Origin: Panulirus ornatus
Lineage: Eukaryota > Arthropoda > Malacostraca > Decapoda > Palinuridae
Direction of reading: 5' to 3'
DNA length: 64,000 nt
Assembly: GCF_036320965.1 (NCBI RefSeq)
Contig: NC_092269.1
Span: 33,639,343-33,703,342, forward strand
In this document: piece after piece, positions 21,083 to 31,798 of the stretch
How positions within the stretch are numbered: position 1 is the stretch's first letter
Layout of the letters: every line of letters starts with the position of its first letter
The notes under the pieces: model-generated
What the model was told of the DNA's origin: nothing
What the model saw: only the letters and a program-made list of their open reading frames with translations
Database searches by the model: none
Program-made: the position numbers and the translations under genes

Positions 21083-21322
21083 TTCCCTCCCTCCCTCCCT
21101 CCCTTTTTGCTTTCCGTGCGCGTGTGAGTCGGGTGCCCACCCCCTCCACCAAAGTCATTGCTCGCTTGAGCACCTCTACCGTGTAAAATCCTCCTCCTGG
21201 GTTAAGTGGTCCGCCACAGGGGGCAAGGATGAAAGGGGGAGAAGTTACGAGGGTCGAATTTCTCAGTTACGATGGACTCGTAAGGGGAGAGGGGAGGCCA
21301 TGCGCGCGAAATGACTGATGGA

Positions 21323-21324
<2 letters not shown>

Positions 21325-21392
<68 letters not shown>

Positions 21393-21433
21393 GCTGCAGC
21401 ATTTCTTGAACTTTCATTCGGCTGTAAGCTTGT

Positions 21434-21477
<44 letters not shown>

Positions 21478-21478
21478 A
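21325..21478 (+). repeat. (GA)n then (TC)n inverted pair
   Basis: GA at 21327-21391 and TC at 21438-21476, separated by about 46 bases. They are reverse complements. Confidence 0.95.
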
Positions 21479-21623
21479 GGGGGTCGTTTGCCATCTGTCT
21501 CCCTTCGCGCGAGACTTCATCAGAAAGACCTGTTTTTTCCCTATTCATCGGAAATTGTGGCCTGAAATGGATAAGTCACCCCCTCCCCCTTTCCTTCACC
21601 AGTGGTGTAGGTTAGATTCCCTG

Positions 21624-21637
21624 CCGGATTCGAACCC
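21624..21637 (-). other. tRNA B-box-like motif
   Basis: GGATTCGAACCCC on the plus strand is GGGGTTCGAATCC on the minus strand, a perfect B-box core (GGTTCGANTCC). No full tRNA fold is evident. Confidence 0.3.
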
Positions 21638-21804
21638 CACACGTCTGGTTTCCCTTTCTTTCCTCCGCCGCGGAGGCTATACGCGCTTGCGGGGGTGGCG
21701 GATGAGTGAAAGGTCTGTCTGTGGCTTTGCCCGACAGACCCTCCTGAAGGAGGCGCCGAAGAAGTGTGCGGGGAACGTACGGGACAGAGGCGTGGTGGGT
21801 ACAA

Positions 21805-22050
21805 GGGCCCCGCCAGTCACGTGTGTGTATGTGTGTGTGTCTATTAGGTGATAGAGCCCTAAGGGTCTGTATCCTATACGGGGGGCCGCCAGTGGCGCGT
21901 GTCTGTGTCTCTCTTTTGGGTGACAGAGTTCGAGGAATCGATCTCAAACCGGGGGCTGCCAGTGACGTGTGTGTGTGTGTGTGTGTGTGTGTCTGTCTGT
22001 CTGTCTGCCTGTCAGAGTACGAGGCACCGAGGGTAGAGCCAATACCGACA
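21805..22050 (+). repeat. Diverged tandem repeat of about 70-75 bp, 3 copies
   Basis: GCCAGTSRCGYGTGT starts recur near 21812, 21887 and 21957, each followed by a GTGT stretch and a GTGACAGAGYNCGAGG-like block. A CTGT tetramer run is embedded in the third copy. Confidence 0.65.
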
Positions 22051-22201
22051 TGGATATTTTTTGTTTTCTTTTTTTTTGTATTGTTTTTCATATTGGATTG
22101 GCTATTGGGGATTTTTTTTTGTTGTTGAATGTGGCCGATACGACGCGACGCCCGTTTTCTGTGTCGCTTTGGAAAGATTGGATGTTTTTTTTTGGGAGGG
22201 G

Positions 22202-22204
<3 letters not shown>

Positions 22205-22262
<58 letters not shown>
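22205..22262 (+). repeat. (CT)n microsatellite
   Basis: Uninterrupted CT dinucleotides. Confidence 0.97.
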
Positions 22263-22263
<1 letters not shown>

Positions 22264-22332
22264 GCCCAACTCAGGGACCCATTTATCGACCAGCTTCCGA
22301 AGGGACTGGCTAAGGGCCCGGCTCCCGCGCCT

Positions 22333-22347
22333 GGGATTCGAACCCAC
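22333..22347 (-). other. tRNA B-box-like motif
   Basis: GGGATTCGAACCCACGCC on the plus strand gives GGCGTGGGTTCGAATCCC on the minus strand, another perfect B-box core with its own small stem. It is the second such motif within 720 bases, so both may derive from one tRNA-related repeat. Confidence 0.3.
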
Positions 22348-22760
22348 GCCGGCCGATGACTGATGTCAGAATACCTTGATTTATTGACATTGGAATGACC
22401 AACACAGGGTTGGTTACCCGATGATACATTATCATAAGTGAATAACAAGCATTTGAGCTTCCGTCTTGGCCGGGTGCTGCCGAATGCGGAGGGCGCGCGG
22501 AGGGATACCCTGGCCCTTTTTATTTTAAACTTGTTCGCGATCCGCCGATAAAACTAGTTCGTAAACTTATTTGCTTTGGAGACTATGATGTTTTATAGTC
22601 CTTCCCTTATGCGCGTAACCCAGGGTGCCACTTCAGTGCTCGCCCGCCCCCCAACTCTCATGCATGACTACACCTAATGTGGAATGTCCACTTCAGTAAA
22701 AGTGATGTGCTCTGTGGTCATTTGATGAGAGATATGTTATTTGGTCTGGCCTGTGGGAGT
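22348..22760 (+). other. Unique DNA, no gene recognised
   Basis: AT/GC-mixed sequence with a TTTTTATTTTAAA stretch at 22518. No repeat and no convincing frame. Confidence 0.35.
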
Positions 22761-22877
22761 GAGGGTTGAGGTGGGTGGGTGTGTGTGTGTGTGTGTCTGA
22801 GCTCGGGCGACGGAGAGTGGGTGGGGGAAAGGTCGGTGTTAACGTGGGTTTTTTTAAACACTTGTCTATGGTGGCTT

Positions 22878-24168
22878 GGCGATGCCTGCTGCCGATTTAC
22901 CGATGCCTGCTGCCGATTTGTCGTTGCCTGCTGCCGATTTGTCGTTGCCTGCTGCCGATTTATCGTTGCCTGCTGCCGATTTATCGTTGCCTGCTGCCGA
23001 TTTATCGTTGCCTGCTGCCGATTTATCGTTGCCTGCTGTCGATTTATCGTTGCCTGCTGCCGATTTATCGTTGCCTGCTGCCGATTTATCGTTGCCTGCT
23101 GCCGATTTATCGTTGCCTGCTGCCGATTTGTCGTTGCCTGCTGCCGATTTATCGTTGCCTGCTGCCGATTTATCGTTGCCTGCTGCCGATTTATCGTTGC
23201 CTGCTGCCGATTTACCGATGCCTGCTGCCGATTTATCGTTGCCTGCTGCCGATTTATCGTTGCCTGCTGCCGATTTACCGATGCCTGCTGCCGATTTACC
23301 GTTGCCTGCTGTCGATTTATCGTTGCCTGTTGCCGATTTATCGTCGCCTGCTGCCGATTTGTCGTTGCCTGCTGTCGATTTACCGTTGCCTGCTGCCGAT
23401 TTATCGTCGCCTGCTGCCGATTTGTCGTTGCCTGCTGCCGATTTGTCGTTGCCTGCTGCCGATTTGTCGTTGCCTGTTGCCGATTTGTCGTTGCCTGCTG
23501 CCGATTTGTCGTTGCCTGTTGCCGATTTGTCGTTGCCTGCTGCCGATTTATCGTTGCCTGCTGCCCGATTTATCGTTGCCTGCTGCCGATTTATCGTCGC
23601 CTGCTGCCGATTTGTCGTTGCCTGCTGCCGACTTATCGTTGCCTGCTGCCGATTTATCGTTGCCTGCTGCCGATTTGTCGTTGCCTGCTGCCGACTTATC
23701 GTTGCCTGCTGCCGATTTGTCGTTGCCTGCTGCCAATTTATCGTTGCCTGCTGCCAATTTATCGTTGCCTGCTGCCGATTTATCGTTGCCTGCTGCCAAT
23801 TTATCGTTGCCTGCTGCCGATTTGTCGTTGCCTGCTGCCGATTTATCGTTGCCTGCTGCCGATTTATCGTTGCCTGTTGCCGATTTATCGTTGCCTGCTG
23901 CCGATTTACCGATGCCTGCTGCCGATTTATCGTTGCCTGCTGCCGATTTGTCGTTGCCTGCTGCCGATTTGTCGTTGCCTGTTGCCGATTTATCGTTGCC
24001 TGCTGCCGATTTATCGTTGCCTGCTGCCGATTTATCGTCGCCTGCTGCCGATTTATCGTTGCCTGTTGCCGATTTATCGTTGCCTGCTGCCGATTTATCG
24101 TTGCCTGCTGCCGATTTATCGTCGCCTGCTGCCGATTTATCGTTGCCTGCTGCCGATTTGTCGTTTCC
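22878..24168 (+). repeat. 21-bp minisatellite, about 61 copies
   Basis: The unit is GATTTATCGTTGCCTGCTGC plus C. Variants are GATTTGTCG, GATTTACCG/ATG and TGTTGCC. One single-base insertion at about 23565 (CTGCCCGATT) shifts the phase. Because 21 is divisible by three and the unit lacks stops in most frames, three plus frames and one minus frame read through as LPAADLS, YRCLLPI, CRFIVAC and GNDKSAA heptads for more than 400 codons. I see no start context, splice sites or flanking coding sequence to support a protein. Confidence 0.97.
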
Positions 24169-24470
24169 AGAGGTATTAGATCTGCAATTAGCAATCTTTT
24201 ATATGATGATATTAGAGCATGAATTATTTTTTTTCTTCTTTTTTCATTCCTTATTTTCTAGTACTGTTTTCTAGCGCGCGATGTGTTGTTTACAGCTGCC
24301 GTAATAGTCAGGCTTCGTAGTCTTGTCTCTATCGAGGGTTTTCACGCCGTTCGTTGGCTGTTCTTATCAGACCGTCCATTCTTTACGTTGCTTATCGCAT
24401 ATTTATCTTTTTATTATATGTATTTCGAGACTCGGTTATTAGGCATTCGCTATCAGTAATGGTGGCTGGC
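24169..24470 (+). other. AT-rich unique DNA
   Basis: No repeat and no gene recognised. Confidence 0.4.

Positions 24471-24472
<2 letters not shown>

Positions 24473-24519
<47 letters not shown>
24473..24519 (+). repeat. (GT)n microsatellite
   Basis: Uninterrupted GT dinucleotides. Confidence 0.97.
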
Positions 24520-24521
<2 letters not shown>

Positions 24522-25490
24522 TCCCCCCTGGCGTTGCGTTATCTCAGCAGCGCAGCCCCTCACTGGCGTTCCCTCCCCGCTATCGACACGGACGCCCGTG
24601 CTTGGCCGGGTGATGATGTCCTTATCTCGAGACGCAACTGCGTCCGTTATCACACGTCAATGGCTGAGGCGTCTGCTAATGTCGCTATAATTAGCGTCTG
24701 CGGCGGGGGAGGAGGAGGAGGAGGTCTTCCTCACCGAAGGAGGAAGGAGGAGGAGGAGGAGGTCTTCCTCATATATTTTTTTTCTTCGTAATTTCAACGC
24801 ATGAAATTGTTCGCTGTGAGAGAGTTCGTTACGATGGGTGGTAAGCGATAAGGAATTGGTCGGCGTGATTGTGTTTTCGTGTCGGTAATTGATTCATTTG
24901 CGTGTCATGCAGACGCGTTGTCTGTGTACTACCGTTCATGCGGGGGGGGGGGGGGGGTTCCCGCTTGATTTTGAAATAGAATTAGACGTTCGGTTTGTTG
25001 GGGGGGGGGGGGTAGATGGAATGGCTCGTCTTATAGCGTAACGAGCGTTGGTATACGCTGGTTGGCAATTGGGTTTTTTAAAAGGGCGATCAGGTGGTGG
25101 TGGTGGGAGCAGCCAACTGATTCGGTGGATGAGGCGATCACCTGATTGGACGAGGGGAAACAAGCGTGTGGATTGACAGTCGGGACAACCCGTGTGTGTA
25201 TTGACAGGTAGAAAGAACGTCCCGCCTGGTGGACAGGCCCGCGTGGGGCTCTCCCGTCCCATTGACAGGTGCGTCGATGTTTCTGTGTGGTGTATGACAC
25301 GATGCGACACCCCCACCTGTCACGCACTTGCCGTCAGGGCGTAAGCTGTCATCCGTCATCCACCTGCAGGACCAGGTGTACGTACGTGTCGCCCGCTTGT
25401 AGACAGGACGTAGCCGTCATCCGTCACCAAACCCCGTAGACAGGTGTGTGTGTCTCTTTATCAGCCTCGTCACAGCTTGTAGACGGGGTG
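24520..25490 (+). other. Mixed DNA with GGA-rich patches and long G runs
   Basis: Two GGAGGAGGAGGTCTTCCTCA copies (24711 and 24747), G runs at 24941-24957 and 25001-25012, and loose 'ATTGACAGGT' repeats (25171-25270). The frame over 24520-24710 is open and CpG-rich but unrecognised. Confidence 0.4.
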
Positions 25491-25496
25491 CATCAA

Positions 25497-25592
25497 GTCA
25501 GCTGTTCAGGCGAGGCGTTTCTTATCAGCTGTTCAGGCGAGGCGTTCTTATCAGCTGTTGCGGCGAAGTGTTCCTTATCAGCTGTTCCATTA
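25497..25592 (+). repeat. E-box-bearing tandem repeat of about 27-30 bp, 4 copies
   Basis: TCAGCTGTTCAGGCGAGGCG plus TTTCTTA recurs with the fourth copy incomplete. Each unit carries CAGCTG, a bHLH-type E box. Confidence 0.88.
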
Positions 25593-25803
25593 AGGGTCAG
25601 CTGGGAGGGTGGGAGGGGATAGGTGCTGTAGGACCCGGTCACCCGTAGGACCAGGACGGACGAGGCAGTCCTCTCCTCTGCTATAAGGGTGACCGAACCA
25701 GCGGCAGTTTTCGGGTACGAGGCGTTGTGTGAAGGACCCTCGAGAGAGGGGAGGTGGGAGGAGGATGAGGAGGAGGAGGGGCGGCGGAGTGGGGGCAGGG
25801 AGG

Positions 25804-25805
<2 letters not shown>

Positions 25806-25872
<67 letters not shown>
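25806..25872 (+). repeat. (GA)n microsatellite
   Basis: Uninterrupted GA dinucleotides following a GGA-rich stretch. Confidence 0.97.
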
Positions 25873-25873
<1 letters not shown>

Positions 25874-26179
25874 CGAAACGTGTACACGAGAGATTAAAAG
25901 CTGTGGCGAAGGGCTAAGCAGCGAGGGCTTCGAGATGACAAAGACACGGGGAGTAACGGAGGGGGGGGGGGGGAGGTTGTTTGCAAACTTCTCAGTGCCG
26001 TCACAACTGGTAGTTAAGTAGTTTAAAGAATGACCCTGGGTGAGGTAACTGCGATTGTGGGAGGGGAGGGGAGGGAAGATGATATATTCATCTGTAGGAA
26101 GGTAGTTTTTTTGAGCTGGGGAGAAGGGACGCAACCTGCCCAGATGACCCATCGACGTAATTGGGCAGTAAACATCATT

Positions 26180-26393
26180 GAAGAAGAAGAAGGAGAAGAA
26201 GAAGAAGAAGAAGAAGAAGAAGAAGAAGAAGAAGAAGAAGAGGAGGGGGAGGAGGAGGAAGGAAGGAATGAAGGAAAAAATTGCTCTCGTAAATCTGCTG
26301 GAGACGGTTGTAACAACGCGGTCATTTGATTACAACCCGCCTTCCAGCGATGAGCGATCGAGCGAAGTTAGCTTTCTCCGACGCTCGGGGCTG

Positions 26394-26452
<59 letters not shown>
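26180..26452 (+). repeat. (GAA)n, (GGA)n and (GA)n tracts
   Basis: GAA at 26180-26241, GGA/GGAA to 26275, and GA at 26397-26451. Confidence 0.95.
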
Positions 26453-26453
<1 letters not shown>

Positions 26454-26595
26454 CTCCCGGCCAACTGGACTCGTTTGTGGTCATTCTACAGCGTAGGACA
26501 GAACGTTCGAATATGTTTTATATTTGCGTCTTGAGGATGCGAATGAATTGAATGAATAGATGTTGGAAGGAGCGATGTGTGTTGAGGAAATGGAT

Positions 26596-27172
26596 GGGTG
26601 TGTGACGGTGTGTTCCAGCCCGGTTCATGGAGGTGTGTAGCGCTGTGTTCCAGCCCGGTTCATGGAGGTGTGTAGCGCTGTGTTCCAGCCCGGTTCATGG
26701 AGGTGTGTAGCGGTGTGTTCCAGCCCGGTTCATGGAGGTGTGTAGCGCTGTGTTCCAGCCCGGTTCATGGAGGTGTGTAGCGCTGTGTTCCAGCCCGGTT
26801 CATGGAGGTGTGTGACGGTGTGTTCCAGCCCGGTTCATGGAGGTGTGTAGCGCTGTGTTCCAGCCCGGTTCATGGAGGTGTGTAGCGCTGTGTTCCAGCC
26901 CGGTTCATGGAGGTGTGTAGCGCTGTGTTCCAGCCCGGTTCATGGAGGTGTGTAGCGGTGTGTTCCAGCCCGGTTCATGGAGGTGTGTAGCGGTGTGTTC
27001 CAGCCCGGTTCATGGAGGTGTGGTGCGCTGTGTTCCAGCCCGGTTCATGGAGGTGTGTAGCGCTGTTCCAGCCCGGTTCATGGAGGTGTGGTGCGCTGTG
27101 TTGCAGCCCGGTTCATGGAGGTGTGGTGCGCTGTGTTCCAGCCCTGGTTCATGGAGGTGTGGTGCTGGAGTA
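26596..27172 (+). repeat. 35-bp minisatellite, about 16 copies
   Basis: The unit is GTGTTCCAGCCCGGTTCATG plus GAGGTGTGTAGCGCT. Variants are GCGGT, GACGGT and, at the right end, GTGCGCT. Copies are almost identical. Confidence 0.97.
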
Positions 27173-28015
27173 ACTCTATAATCAGGAGCACATGCAGTGT
27201 CCTGCACATGCGGGGCTTCGTTACGTATAGAGAATGACGTATAGCCGAAAGCCATGCGTGCATGGGGGGGAAAAAAAAAATCTATCGCCGCCGATAGAAG
27301 TGATTTATGATGGAAAATTGGGATTATCATCAACAGAAGATCGGAGGAAAACGAGAAGTGATGTACGAGTCACTTCGATGTCATAACACAGAACTTGATA
27401 TCTGCAGTTGGTGTGGTTGTGGTGGTGGTGGGGGGAAATACAGAGGCGGGCGGGCGAGGGGTGTATATACAGAGAGGGCGTCTTGATGTATATGACTAAG
27501 GAGGAGTGTGCGGTGCACTGAACTGCTCTGCTGTGCAGGCGAGCGTGGTGGTGGAGGAGGAGGAGAGAGACACACACACACACACGTGCCTTCGCTCCGG
27601 TATGCACAGCTGGGTTGCGCTGTGACAAATGATTTCATTACCATTCAGGTTTGGAGCGTTCCGCTGGGCCCTCCCGCCCTTGCCACCCCCTCCTTCTTCC
27701 TCTTCGTCTGGCCCAGCAGCTGATTATAATCGGGACGGAAGGAAGGAACCCCTTACGATTACGTCACCTGTGTGTGTGCGCGTCTCCTGCGTGTGTACTC
27801 GTAAAGGCTTGGCTGTGTGTGAGCCGTGTCTCACGGAGGAGGACCCAGTGTGATCGCAAGAGGAGGCAGGAGCAGCATCCAATTTGCCTCAACAGATCAT
27901 GATTAGAGTCAGTTGTAACTTAAAAAAAATATAGACAGGTCTTCACATCGGAGGTGAGGGTGGGAGAAAAAAAAAAAGGAGCATTGAATGAAATAGAAAG
28001 CCGCCATCTGTACGA
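27173..28015 (+). other. Unique DNA, no gene recognised
   Basis: Short (GT)/(AC) runs only. Frames of up to 107 codons on the minus strand lack motifs. A-runs at 27268 and 27968. Confidence 0.35.
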
Positions 28016-28017
28016 TA

Positions 28018-28212
28018 TTCATTCTATACGATTATTCATTTAATTTGTTTATAGTTTGAAGACCCGGGCGATTATTCATTTAGTTTATTTATAGTTTGAA
28101 GACCCGGACGATTATTCATTTGGTTTAGTTCATTTATAGTTTGAAGATTTGGGCGATTATTCATTTCATGTATAGTTTGAAGACCCGGGCGATTATTCAT
28201 TCAGTCTATTCA
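28018..28212 (+). repeat. Tandem array of about 40-48 bp, 5 copies
   Basis: The unit starts GATTATTCATTTAGTTTATT and continues TATAGTTTGAAGACCCGGGC. Lengths differ by indels in the T/A-rich half. Confidence 0.88.
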
Positions 28213-28295
28213 TAGTGTGGAGACTCCGAGTTCATCGTGTATTGAAGTTCCTCAGCTGATGGAGACCAGCCACTGGTCAGGACCTCAAGGATCAT

Positions 28296-28331
28296 GTCCT
28301 CCTCCTCCTTCTCCTCCTCCTCTTCCTCTCT

Positions 28332-28415
<84 letters not shown>

Positions 28416-28557
28416 CCCGGTTTTCAGCAGTCGTCCTTTTCTCCTCTTCATCTGTCGTCGGAATCGTTTCGTCAGTGAAGCTTCGTACTAAAAGAAGATC
28501 CACCGGGATCGACCCACCCATCCACCCACCCAGCCTGTCTGTCTGTCACCCGAGCCA

Positions 28558-28620
<63 letters not shown>
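28296..28620 (+). repeat. (CTC)n, (CT)n and (AC)n tracts
   Basis: CTC/CTT at 28296-28330, interrupted CT to 28416, and AC at 28558-28619. Confidence 0.95.
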
Positions 28621-28621
<1 letters not shown>

Positions 28622-28897
28622 GCCGTGGGTGAATTAAGGAAAAAACTTGACGAACTTGAAGAACGACGAGAAAGCCGAGTCAGTTGACAGGCGGGCCCCG
28701 GTCTCGCAGGACGCCGTCAAACCGGACGTCGCCGCCTCTGTATCGGGTGTCCGACGCGGCCCAGGACGTCGCGTCGTCACCCACCCACCCCGACCAGGTG
28801 CTCACGGAGGGGATTGGTTTGGGGGTGACATTGGGTTCTAGGGGAATGGGTCTAGGTGGCGAGGTGTCGGGGAGGTCCTTTGGTGAAGTGGTTCGTT

Positions 28898-29157
28898 GCT
28901 CTGGATTGGATGACTAGTGGTCCCGGTCCTCTGGAATGGATGACTAGTGGTCCCTAGTCCTCTGGAGTGGATGACTAGTGGTCCCAGTCCTCTGGAATGA
29001 ATGGCCGGTGGTCCCGGTCCTCTGGAATGGATGACCAGTGGTCCCGGTCCTCTGGAATGGATGACCACTGGTCCCGGTCCTCTGGAATGATGGACCGATG
29101 GTCCCGGTCCTTTGGAATGGATGACCAGTGGTCCCGGTCCCCTGGAATGGATGGCCC
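28898..29157 (+). repeat. 30-bp minisatellite, about 9 copies
   Basis: The unit is GTCCTCTGGAATGGATGACC plus AGTGGTCCCG. Frames stay open in ten-residue repeats on both strands. Confidence 0.95.
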
Positions 29158-30890
29158 AGAGTGGTGGTATGAGGGAAGATATGGAAGGGGAGGGGGATTG
29201 TGGTTCCAGAGAGGTGTTAAACGAGATAGTCTCAAGTCCCTCACGGTGAGGCAAGGTAGCTGAAGGAAGCCTCGGGCATCACAAATGGCGATATATACGT
29301 GATCGAATCCCTTCCAGCCCAGGTGGTGGCTTAGGGGGTGGCGTGGATGACTACCTCAGAGCCAGGAAAGTTAGGTTTTAAGTGAAGGTGAAATACAGTA
29401 GCCTTGACGACCTGGCCAGCGACCGGGGGTGGCATCATAACAGTTTGGTGGGTCTGGAGCGATGCCACGGGTGGCTTTCTCTGGAGGATAGCCGGCGACG
29501 AGGCGGAGGTGGGGAGGTGTGTGCCCAGGAATCGCTGGCGAAAATGGAATGGCTGGGGGACTTCGCTGATGTGTGAAGGCAATCAAGGGGAGCAACTCGG
29601 AGTGGTTCTCGTTGGGGCGGTATCCAGCCGGAGTGGTGTGGTGTGGTGTGTGTGAGGTGGGGGGAGGATGGTGTTTGATCGGAAGGGAGTGTGGTTCATG
29701 GTCTGAGTAACACCGCTTCACTCGGAAGTGCTCAGGGCCAACAGGGGGACCCGGAATGATAGTCAGAGAGGACCTGATGGCACGGGAGTCTAATGGAAAG
29801 TGGTAAGTGGGAGGAGGAGGTCTGGAATAACGCACTGAGTAGGGAGCTAACTGGATCGGGAATGGCTGGGGCAGGTAGAATAATCAGCTCTGCGGTGTGC
29901 GAGGGTGCCATCGGGGTGGAAGTAATGGCTATTCGGGGGAAACAGGGTGTGTGGTGTTGGTGATAATGGAAGTATGCCTCTCTGTGATGTTGTAAAAGAG
30001 TGTGAGGAGTGTGTGTTGGGGGGGAATGGGTCTTCGTATGGTTGTAGGACACTGGGGGGTATTGCAGCGCTGGGGGATGGATGGCCACGAATTGGTTCGT
30101 TAATGGTAGGAGTCGCGGTAGTGTGGAGACTTAACAGGTCACTGGTCGTGGTTTTCGTTCGTTATTAGTCACTTGTTGGTAGAATTGGTGGTAGTGGTCG
30201 ACCCCCCGAATGGCAGTGGTCGAAGATGGACGTAGTCCGCCGTGTAGCGGAGTTGGTCCGGAGCGAAGTCTCCTGTTCGACAAAAGACCTCGACAGATTT
30301 TGGGGCTATCCCCTCGACGCCGGAGTCTTCAGCGAGAGTGGATGCAAGTGATTGCTGCCCCTCTCGCTCTCTAGTGGATTGTATTGGACACTGCCCTCGC
30401 CAAGCCAGACTCAAGTGAATTCGAAAGGTCAGGCGTGTCGGGGTCGGACGAAGACGGGAGTCGGTGAGATAAGGCACCACGACAGGGTCAGAGGGCATGC
30501 TCATTAGGAAGCAACGCTCTCGTTACAGGTGATCCGAACGGTGGCTCGTTCTGCTTCGGAAGCTCTCGATTTATCGAGAGTCGATCCTGAAAGTGATGGT
30601 TGTAAAGGAGTTGACGAGGTGGGTTGGTGCGGTAAGTGGCGGTAATTAAGATTCTAATTAGGTCTTGTTATCAGGATGCCAAAGACTTGGGACGAGAGGA
30701 ATGTGTACAGGAAACGGAATCAATGAAGAAGTTCTTGCGTGTTCGAACTGTCGCACTGGGAGTTCCAGGCCTCGTCACAGCAAGACCCAGCGGGTCGTTG
30801 GTGGAGCTCGGGGTCCTCCTGACGGTGCGGGAGGTCGCGTCAGAACGAATTGGGAACAAGAGGACAGTTCCTCAGGTCGACCCACCCCCT
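29158..30890 (+). other. Longest mainly unique segment, no gene recognised
   Basis: Few repeats. Several frames of 60-155 codons exist on both strands, including 30169-30504 (minus) and 30636-30911 (plus), but none has a recognisable domain, start context or splice-site pair. If unannotated exons exist in this window, this stretch is a likely place. Confidence 0.4.
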
Positions 30891-30892
30891 TC

Positions 30893-31012
30893 CCTCTCTT
30901 CCTTCTTTTGAGAATTCCTCTTCAGAAAAGGAATGATACACGAGAGAAGGATTTCCAGCCCCTCTTAATCGCCTTCTACGACACGTCAATGCGTGGCCAA
31001 TATTTACTCTCC
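30893..31012 (-). mobile_element. SINE-like family fragment, diverged
   Basis: GAAGGATTTCCAGCCCCTCT and CGCCTTCTACGACACG lie in the order expected for the reversed family, but the sequence is more diverged than the other copies and lacks the 3' tail and (TA)n. It is an older copy. Confidence 0.65.
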
Positions 31013-31532
31013 ACCTTCGTTGGGGATGATTGTAATGATACTATTGAGGCACTGAATTAGACGTCGAAGATAGACATAGTAATAAAGAGAGAGGAAGAAA
31101 ATAGTAATAAAGGAGGAGACTATGAAGAGAGTTTGTTAAACATACATTTGTTTATACAGATACAAAGAGAAGGGTCGATATACAATCACTTGAATTATTG
31201 TTAGTATTCGCTGCGGTTTGTATGGGAACGAGACTGCAACTTGAGAACGAAGGTTCCCAGGCTGGCGGCGGGACAGGCATAGGTCTGTTTGGGGAGGGGG
31301 GGAAGAATGAAAGTTGTGGAGGCGTTCTTGAGTTCCTTGAGTGTCTCGACGGTTGAGTGTGGAGACGATGGCCTGGAGGATTTGGATCAAATGGCACTGA
31401 TGTGTTCCTCTGTAGCTTACGCTGACGGCGAGGAACGTTGTGAGCTGATCCGCCTGTTTTGAGGGGTTTCCTGAAGGGGCGTTGTGAGAAAGGGAGGTGT
31501 GCGACACGATGCCACGGGAGGCCCACGACGAT

Positions 31533-31534
<2 letters not shown>
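31013..31534 (+). other. Unique DNA, no gene recognised
   Basis: Mixed sequence with minus-strand open frames of more than 100 codons (31136-31507, 31152-31598) that have no recognisable motif. Confidence 0.35.

Positions 31535-31569
<35 letters not shown>
31535..31569 (+). repeat. (TA)n at the 3' end of a SINE-like copy
   Basis: TA tract immediately beyond the reversed 3' tail of the SINE-like copy at 31570. Confidence 0.95.
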
Positions 31570-31571
<2 letters not shown>

Positions 31572-31790
31572 TTTCAAACTATTCGCCATTTCCCGCATTA
31601 GCGAGGTAGCGTTAAGATCAGAGGACTTGGCCCAATTCTCTGTTCCTTCTTTTGGAAAATTGAAAAAAAAAAAAAAAAAAAAAAAACGAGAGGGGAGGAT
31701 TTCCAGCCCCCCGCTCCCTCCCCTTTTAGTCGCCTTCTACGACACGCAGGGAATACGTGGGAAGTATTCTTAATCCCCTATCCCCAGGGA
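31570..31790 (-). mobile_element. SINE-like element, near full length
   Basis: On the minus strand it begins TCCCTGGGGATAGGGGATTA, contains the core GTCGTAGAAGGCGACTAAAA (here with one neighbour change), GGGGGGCTGGAAATCCTCCC and CCAAAAGAAGGAACAGAGAA, and ends CGCTACCTCGCTAATGCGGG-AAATGGCGAATAG. A long A/T run sits in the middle. (TA)n lies at both ends. No Pol III A or B box is visible. Confidence 0.8.
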
Positions 31791-31798
31791 TATATATA

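Noticed and set aside
22766..24274. 502-codon frame over the 21-bp array as a gene
   Set aside because: Four frames are open across the same array, the period is divisible by three, and a one-base insertion is tolerated. This points to repeat structure without coding.
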